From the NCBI GenBank assembly GCA_964599095.1, contig CAZREB010000008.1, positions 62,001 through 126,000 on the forward strand: a stretch of 64,000 bases of DNA, read 5' to 3'. The stretch's first letter is position 1; every line of letters starts with the position of its first letter. The DNA is from SZAS-79 sp964599095. GTDB taxonomy: Bacteria > Pseudomonadota > Gammaproteobacteria > Burkholderiales > SG8-39. Below the pieces are notes generated by a model that saw only the letters and a program-made list of their open reading frames with translations, had not been told where the DNA came from and did not search any database. The translations under genes and the position numbers were made by a program. This document shows positions 60,013 to 64,000 of the stretch, piece after piece.

Positions 60013-60978
60013 TCAGTAGGCGCCCTTGACGAGATTGCTCGGCCGGCCGGCGACGAAATTCTCGATGTTGTCCATCAGCTGGTCGGCCAGCGCCTGCTGC
60101 GCTTCGTCGGAGGCCCATGCGACGTGCGGCGTCAGGATGACGTTCGGCCTGCCGGCCGCGCGCATCAGCGGGTTGCCGGGCGAGGGCGGTTCCTCGGTGA
60201 CGACGTCGAACCCGGCGCCGCTGATCAGCCCCTCGTCGAGCGCCTGCACCAGCGCCGCCTCGTCGACCAGCCCGCCGCGCGCGGTGTTGATCACCAGCGG
60301 GCGGCGCTTCATCGCGCGGAATTCGGGCATCGCGATCATGCCGCGCGTCTGCGGGGTCAGCGGCGAGTGCAGCGTGAGGATGTCGCTCGTCTCGAGCACT
60401 TCCTGCCACGGCGTGTAGAGCGGCCCGAGGCCGCTCACGCCCTTGTGCGCGGCAAAGAGCGGCACCATGCCGAACGCCCGAGCAATCGCGGCGACGCCCT
60501 GGCCCAGCACGCCTTCGCCGATGATCCCCAGGCGGGCGCCGGCCAGGTCGCGGATCGGGTAATCGAAGAAGCAGAACTGGCCCGACTGCTGCCAGCGCCC
60601 GGCCAGCACCGCGTCGCGGTAGGCGACGATGTTCCTTCGCAGCGCGAGGATCAGCGCGAACGCGTGCTCGGGGACTGTGTTGACGGCGTAGCCGCGGATG
60701 TTGCAGACCGCGATGCCGTGCGCTTCGCAGTACGGCTTGTCGACGCAGTCGGTGCCGGTGGCGGCGACCGCGACCAGGCGCAGGTCCGGGAGTCTTTCGA
60801 GGGCGGAGGCCTCGAGGCGCACCTTGTTGACGATCGCGATCGTCGCGCCGGCGAGCCGCCCGGCGACTTCCTGCGGCTGGGTGTAGTCGTACTCGACCAG
60901 CTCGTGCGCGAAAGTCGGCCGCCGCAGGCGGATCTGCGGGGCGATGGTGGCGCGATCGAGGAAGACGATTTTCCTCAT
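60013..60978 (-). CDS. D-2-hydroxyacid dehydrogenase (glycerate/hydroxypyruvate type)
   Basis: NAD-dependent dehydrogenase of 321 residues from ATG 60978. The dinucleotide motif is LGIIGEGVLGQG near 152-163. Catalytic residues are the Arg in AVAATGTDCVD to GYAVNTVPEHA region, NTARGGLVDE, Glu in DVVTEEPP and His in LTPHVAWAS. It reduces hydroxypyruvate, glyoxylate or another 2-oxo acid, or works in reverse. It stands 103 bases from the hydrolase gene. Confidence 0.9.
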   Translation of the reverse strand: MRKIVFLDRATIAPQIRLRRPTFAHELVEYDYTQPQEVAGRLAGATIAIVNKVRLEASALERLPDLRLVAVAATGTDCVDKPYCEAHGIAVCNIRGYAVNTVPEHAFALILALRRNIVAYRDAVLAGRWQQSGQFCFFDYPIRDLAGARLGIIGEGVLGQGVAAIARAFGMVPLFAAHKGVSGLGPLYTPWQEVLETSDILTLHSPLTPQTRGMIAMPEFRAMKRRPLVINTARGGLVDEAALVQALDEGLISGAGFDVVTEEPPSPGNPLMRAAGRPNVILTPHVAWASDEAQQALADQLMDNIENFVAGRPSNLVKGAY

Positions 60979-61081
60979 GGCTTTCTCAGGGGCGGAGGTT
61001 CGGGCGGCGAATGGCTTCGCGGGTATGGTATCCGCAGGACCGCCGATGTAAATGCCAGATTCGCTGGCCAGGCTCCCGGTC

Positions 61082-61870
61082 TCAGCCGCCGAGCCAGCCG
61101 GCAACCACCTCGTTGAAACGCGCGGGCTGCTGCGACATCACCCAGTGGCCGGTGTCGAACTCGACCGCCTTGCTGCCGGGCTTGCGGCCGAGCGCCTCGG
61201 CCCAGGCCTGGGCGTGGAACATGAAAAGCTTGCGGCGGCCGTAGATGAACAGCGTCGGGCACGCGGGCGCGAATGCCTGCGCCGTGCGGCGGATCGAACG
61301 CCGGCCGCCGAACCAGTAGTCGAAATACGGGTAGTTCATGCGCGAGCCGATCGGCGCGGGGTCGGAGGGGCAGCGGATCTTGCGCGCCATGTAGCGCGTC
61401 ATCCTGTCGCCGAGGCTGCCGCCGATCACCCACGCGGCGGCCAGCCAGAGCTGGTAGGCGAGCACCATGAACTGCTCGCGCGGCGTGATCGATTGCCTGA
61501 GCGAGGCCCGGTCGCCGATGTCCACGCCGACGACCCGGGTGACGAGCCCGGGGTGGCGCATGCAGAACTCGTAGCCGAACACGCAGCCCCAGTCGTGCAG
61601 CATCAGGATCGCCTTGCCGTCCGGGCAGGACTTCTCGACGACGGCCTTGATGAAGTCGCAGAGCTCGTCGAGCGAGTAGGCCTTGCGCGGCGCCGCCGGA
61701 TCGAAACCGGGGAGGGTGAAGCGGATGCAGCGGTAGCGGTCCTTGAGCGCTTCGACCTGCGCGTCCCACAGGCGGTAGGTGTCCGGCCAACCGTGGATCA
61801 TCACGATCGACTCGCGGCCGGTGCCTTCGATGCGGATGTCGACGCCGGCGATGGAGAGGGTGGGGGGCAC
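61082..61870 (-). CDS. Alpha/beta hydrolase, haloalkane dehalogenase / epoxide hydrolase-like
   Basis: Hydrolase of 262 residues. The nucleophile is Asp93 in ILMLHDWGCVFGYE, as in haloalkane dehalogenases and epoxide hydrolases, and the oxyanion motif is MIHGWPDTYRLW. The base is probably His in FDTGHWVMSQQP. The charge-relay Asp or Glu is less clear (YGRRKLFMFH). It is the last intact chromosomal-type gene before a decayed stretch. Confidence 0.85.
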   Translation of the reverse strand: MPPTLSIAGVDIRIEGTGRESIVMIHGWPDTYRLWDAQVEALKDRYRCIRFTLPGFDPAAPRKAYSLDELCDFIKAVVEKSCPDGKAILMLHDWGCVFGYEFCMRHPGLVTRVVGVDIGDRASLRQSITPREQFMVLAYQLWLAAAWVIGGSLGDRMTRYMARKIRCPSDPAPIGSRMNYPYFDYWFGGRRSIRRTAQAFAPACPTLFIYGRRKLFMFHAQAWAEALGRKPGSKAVEFDTGHWVMSQQPARFNEVVAGWLGG

Positions 61871-61890
61871 CTGGGAGGCTTACTCGCGAG

Positions 61891-62178
61891 TCAATTCAAC
61901 CACAAGGTCGAAAGCGGCACCGCCCACAGTCCCGGCCCCATGGGCAGCGTCTCCACGCCGTCGTACAGCAAAACGCCGCATTTCCATTTCCTGCCGGCCA
62001 GCGAATTGGAGACTTTAGGGAGCGTCATCACGCTGGCCGGCCCGGTGAGAAGGAACCGGCCCGGGCGCCGGTCCTCGTCCACCGCGCGCTTGATCGCCAG
62101 CAGCAGGCCGGGGGCACGCAGCAATCCCGCCGTGTCTTCGCGTGCCGCCGCCGAGGTTGAAAAAATGGAATATTGCAC
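61891..62178 (-). pseudogene. Remnant of an AAA ATPase / DUF4143 protein
   Basis: A 95-residue reading frame joins two pieces of a much longer family. The first piece, IKRAVDEDRRPGRFLLTGPA to LPKVSNSLAGR, is the ATPase N-terminal region. The second, CGVLLYDGVETLPMGPGLWAVPLSTLW, is the extreme C-terminus of DUF4143 proteins (shown in two parts: CGVLLYDGVETLPMG and GLWAVPLSTLW). About 270 middle residues are missing, and the Walker A lysine loop is lost. A residual internal deletion is the simplest explanation. Confidence 0.75.
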
Positions 62179-62323
62179 GTGAATTTATGGATTCTAAGTC
62201 CGAAAAAAATGGATTATCGATGGCACAGGAACGATAGAAATGTACTGGTATCGGCACAAAAAACACTCGAGATTGGCTCCAGTGCTTGGCCTTTGAAAAC
62301 AAATTCCCCCAATTCCCGCCTCA

Positions 62324-62417
62324 CCGAATCCGCTTCTCCCTGCGCCCGAACCGCGGCATCCAGTTGCCGAGGCTGTCCGCGGACACGGCGACGTGGTGTG
62401 CGCGGCCGATCGGCGGC
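62324..62417 (-). pseudogene. Duplicated fragment of signal peptidase I C-terminus
   Basis: 62343-62372 is identical for 30 bases to 63023-63052, the C-terminal part of the broken signal peptidase gene, and similarity extends on both sides to about 62410. The reading frame is disturbed by a small deletion. It flanks the DUF433/DUF5615 pair on one side, and the second copy flanks it on the other. It is non-functional. Confidence 0.7.
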
Positions 62418-62738
62418 TTACGGGATCTCTACCTCGGTGTAGCTTCCCGGCGTCGCAGCGTCGATCGCCCTGACTACTTCTTCAACGGCTCGTTGTACCC
62501 GCGGCCAGCTCGGTGTGGAGAGCACAACCACGGCGATGCGCCTGGCTAGCAGGTTCTGCTGATACCGCAGATTCAGGTCGGTCGTAACGAGCAACGTGAA
62601 CTCGGCGCGCTCCGCGGCTTCGAGAAGCTGCCCGTTCTTCATTGTCGACCACCCGAGCCCGAAGGCGGTTGCCACCTCATGATGCGCCAGCGAATTTCGC
62701 AGCGGGACCGGCGTGCCTTGGTCGAACAGGACGCGCAC
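62418..62738 (-). CDS. DUF5615 PIN-like putative toxin
   Basis: Protein of 106 residues starting at GTG 62738. Acidic residues of the PIN-like site are in MRVLFDQGTP and LLVTTDLNLRYQQN. DUF5615 proteins are predicted RNase toxins paired with DUF433. It begins 2 bases after the DUF433 stop, in the normal antitoxin-first order. It lies between two fragments of the signal peptidase gene. Confidence 0.8.
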   Translation of the reverse strand: MRVLFDQGTPVPLRNSLAHHEVATAFGLGWSTMKNGQLLEAAERAEFTLLVTTDLNLRYQQNLLARRIAVVVLSTPSWPRVQRAVEEVVRAIDAATPGSYTEVEIP

Positions 62739-62740
62739 TT

Positions 62741-62962
62741 TCAGGCGGGAGCCAATGCGCTCCGCGCGGCGTGCTCAAGGACGGCGCGAACCTGCTCCGC
62801 AGTGACTCCGGGAAACCATTCGACAAATTGCGACACTTGCGCGCCATCTTCGAGATTCTCGAACAGGGCCGCCACGGGCACGCGAGTGCCGCGGAACACC
62901 CAGGCACCGCTCACGCGATCCGGGTCGCGCTCGACCATCGGGCAGGAAGACCAGTCGATCAT
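62741..62962 (-). CDS. DUF433 antitoxin-like protein
   Basis: Protein of 73 residues with the DUF433 pattern RVSGAWVFRGTRVPVAALFE and the ending VEWFPGVTAEQVRAVLEHA. A helix-turn-helix-like fold is expected, giving self-repression and toxin neutralisation. The gene lies directly upstream of DUF5615 (2 bases). Together they form a candidate type II system. Confidence 0.85.
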   Translation of the reverse strand: MIDWSSCPMVERDPDRVSGAWVFRGTRVPVAALFENLEDGAQVSQFVEWFPGVTAEQVRAVLEHAARSALAPA

Positions 62963-63000
62963 GATTCCACCATTCTACGCCGGTGCCCTCTCGTTTCGGC

Positions 63001-63558
63001 CTACCGGATCTTCTCCCCCATCCGCCCGAACCGCGGCATCCAGTTGCCGAGGATGTCCGCGGAGGCGTCGGAAAAATGCGCGATGTGGTGGGCGCGCCCG
63101 ATCAGCAGCCTGCGCGGGACCGGGCCGATGTAGCGGGAGTCGGGGCGGCCGTCGCCGAGGAAGAAGTAGCTGTCCGGCGGGACACGCTCGGAACAGGGGA
63201 ACCCAGGTTCCCCCGTTACCCCCTCCTATGGTCCGAAAGTGCGCGCGGCGTTCAGTACGGGCAGGAACTGGACCGCGTGTTCCCTGCCTGCGATCCGCTC
63301 GGTGGTCCTGAGGCCGGTCGTCGTGGCGCCGTCTTCCAGCCTTTCGCTGACCTGCGCCGGCTTGCCGTATTCGGCGGCCCGGCCGTTGATGAAGAGCACT
63401 TCGTCGCGCTGTTCCACCACGTCGCCCGGGAGCGCGACCAGGCGCTTGATCAGGCGCACCCCGTCGGCCGGGGAGGTGAAGGTGATTACGTCACCGCGCT
63501 TCGGTTCGCCGAGGCGGGCGAGCGAGATGTCGGTGAGCGGGAGCTTGAGGTCGTAGGC
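63001..63558 (-). pseudogene. lepB: Truncated, interrupted signal peptidase I gene
   Basis: The frame 63226-63558 reads AYDLKLPLTDISL, then RLIKRLVALPGD with the signal peptidase catalytic Lys, and ends at an in-frame TAG right after NAARTFGP. Beyond a 33-base repeat, the reading continues as ERVPPDSYFFLGDGRPDSRYIG and ends EKIR plus stop at 63001 (the box is given here in short form). The N-terminal membrane anchor and catalytic Ser are missing, and the gene abuts the YgjP gene at 63570. So it is 5'-truncated and interrupted by an interspersed repeat. A functional lepB must exist elsewhere. Confidence 0.85.
63190..63222. repeat. Interspersed palindromic repeat, copy 3, inside the signal peptidase remnant
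   Basis: Identical over 33 bases to the reverse complement of 34325-34357. It splits the signal peptidase reading frame between FGP and VPPDS and creates the stop codon at 63226-63228. Confidence 0.9.
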
Positions 63559-63569
63559 ACCCTTTCCAC

Positions 63570-63884
63570 CTAGACGCTAAAAAGTCGCCGTAACTCGTCT
63601 TCATGTGCCTCATACGCACCCAGGTGAGCACGCATCAGGCTTTTCCAGAGTTTTCCATGGTTAGGAACAAAGAAGTGGAGCAACTCGTGGACGATAACGT
63701 AGTCCCACAGCTCGGCCTTCAGGTCGGGTAGCTCGTCGCTGAAATTCAAATGGCCCGCGGTAGAACATGACGCCCATTTATTGCGCATGGGGCGAACCCC
63801 CAGCCAGACGACTTTTACATCCAGTTTTTCGGCCCAGTGACGGACACGCTGTTTGAACTCTTCTTTGTGATCGGTCGCGGTCAT
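63570..63884 (-). CDS. YgjP/SprT-like metal-dependent hydrolase
   Basis: Zinc protease-fold protein of 104 residues starting at ATG 63884. The HExxH motif is in IVHELLHFFVPNHGKLWK, with the third His in PNHGK. MRNKWASCSTAGHLNFS is the family stretch preceding the active site. The length is about half of full YgjP (about 230), so it is a short form or N-terminally shortened. It follows the partial gene at 63889 by 4 bases, suggesting an operon. YgjP genes often follow type I restriction subunits, but that link is not shown here. Confidence 0.8.
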   Translation of the reverse strand: MTATDHKEEFKQRVRHWAEKLDVKVVWLGVRPMRNKWASCSTAGHLNFSDELPDLKAELWDYVIVHELLHFFVPNHGKLWKSLMRAHLGAYEAHEDELRRLFSV

Positions 63885-63888
63885 CGGT

Positions 63889-64000
63889 CTAAATCCGATT
63901 CGCCTTCTCCAACAGGATGAACAACTCATCCACCATGGCAGTCACCCGGTCCAGATCGTCGGTCTCGGCGAAAATGGCGAAGGTGACTTTCTTGCGCAGT
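63889..64000 (-). CDS. C-terminal fragment of an unidentified protein
   Basis: The last 36 residues of a minus-strand gene enter from the window edge and end at TAG 63889-63891. The end reads TFAIFAETDDLDRVTAMVDE and finishes LEKANRI. I do not recognise it. Proximity to YgjP makes a type I restriction HsdR subunit one candidate; the rest of the gene would decide. Confidence 0.6.
   Translation of the reverse strand, partial: LRKKVTFAIFAETDDLDRVTAMVDELFILLEKANRI

Noticed and set aside
63226..63459. An intact short gene with RLIKRLVALPGD
   Set aside because: It is the middle of a signal peptidase frame that lacks its N-terminus and is cut by a repeat, so it is treated as a pseudogene.
1..64000. 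tRNA, rRNA, prophage or complete insertion sequence
   Set aside because: No tRNA-like cloverleaf, rRNA core, phage structural gene or transposase was seen in either strand.

Overview
The window is GC-rich and densely coded, with most neighbouring genes overlapping by 4 bases (ATGA or GTGA). It looks like chromosome from a beta-proteobacterium, most likely Burkholderiales. The main clue is seven orphan Bug/TctC periplasmic binding proteins, a family hugely expanded in Bordetella, Achromobacter and Cupriavidus relatives, with no TctA/TctB membrane partners here. DUF2917 and DUF1127 genes and short GC-rich interspersed palindromes fit the same group. Species cannot be told from the sequence. No rRNA, tRNA, CRISPR array or intact transposon was seen.

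Layout. 1-9209: a pyridine-catabolism block. nicF and nicX (2,5-dihydroxypyridine ring cleavage and maleamate hydrolysis) share an operon with a branched-chain-type ABC transporter. A GntR regulator plus a MetX-like hydrolase are divergent from it. A Rieske oxygenase and a flavin monooxygenase with a Bug protein follow. 9457-16704: an NMT1/SsuABC-type ABC transporter divergent from, and translationally coupled to, an enolase-superfamily / Gfo-Idh / DUF993 / sugar-isomerase-like operon. 16776-27083: a nine-gene operon with three Bug proteins, two acyl-CoA ligases, a racemase-fold protein lacking its cysteines, a ThDP enzyme, a thiolase-like protein lacking its nucleophile and its DUF35 partner. 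27083-27276: repeat hairpins. 28184-34311: two polysaccharide-deacetylase-fold hydrolases, a Bug protein, a two-subunit Rieske dioxygenase with a diol-dehydrogenase-like SDR, and a third Rieske oxygenase. 34357-38962: thioredoxin-like, VOC, alpha/beta hydrolase, class II aldolase, Bug and amidohydrolase genes.

39045-51267 is less metabolic: a caspase/CHAT-like protein with duplicated beta domains, GFA and cupin proteins, a 12-cysteine metallothionein-like mini-protein and a 53-residue protein that share an upstream box around an AraC regulator, a five-gene GST-to-cytochrome-peroxidase operon, MAPEG/DUF2917, a two-component system and a DUF1127 protein. 51323-58827 is a LysR-divergent catabolic operon (flavin monooxygenase, Bug, SDR, DUF3500, sulfatase/phosphonate monoester hydrolase). 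58918-64000 holds a diiron protein, a D-2-hydroxyacid dehydrogenase and a dehalogenase-like hydrolase, then a decayed zone: an AAA/DUF4143 relic, a DUF433/DUF5615 toxin-antitoxin pair, duplicated remnants of a signal peptidase gene broken by a repeat element, and a YgjP-type metalloprotease.

How they work together: most operons pair one Bug or ABC binding protein with oxygenases, CoA ligases or hydrolases, so the region reads as a stack of peripheral uptake-and-degradation pathways for aromatic, N-heterocyclic and carboxylated compounds. A shared dyad, TTGYA-N3-TGCAA, lies upstream of three of these operons and suggests one regulator, not encoded in the window, controls all three.
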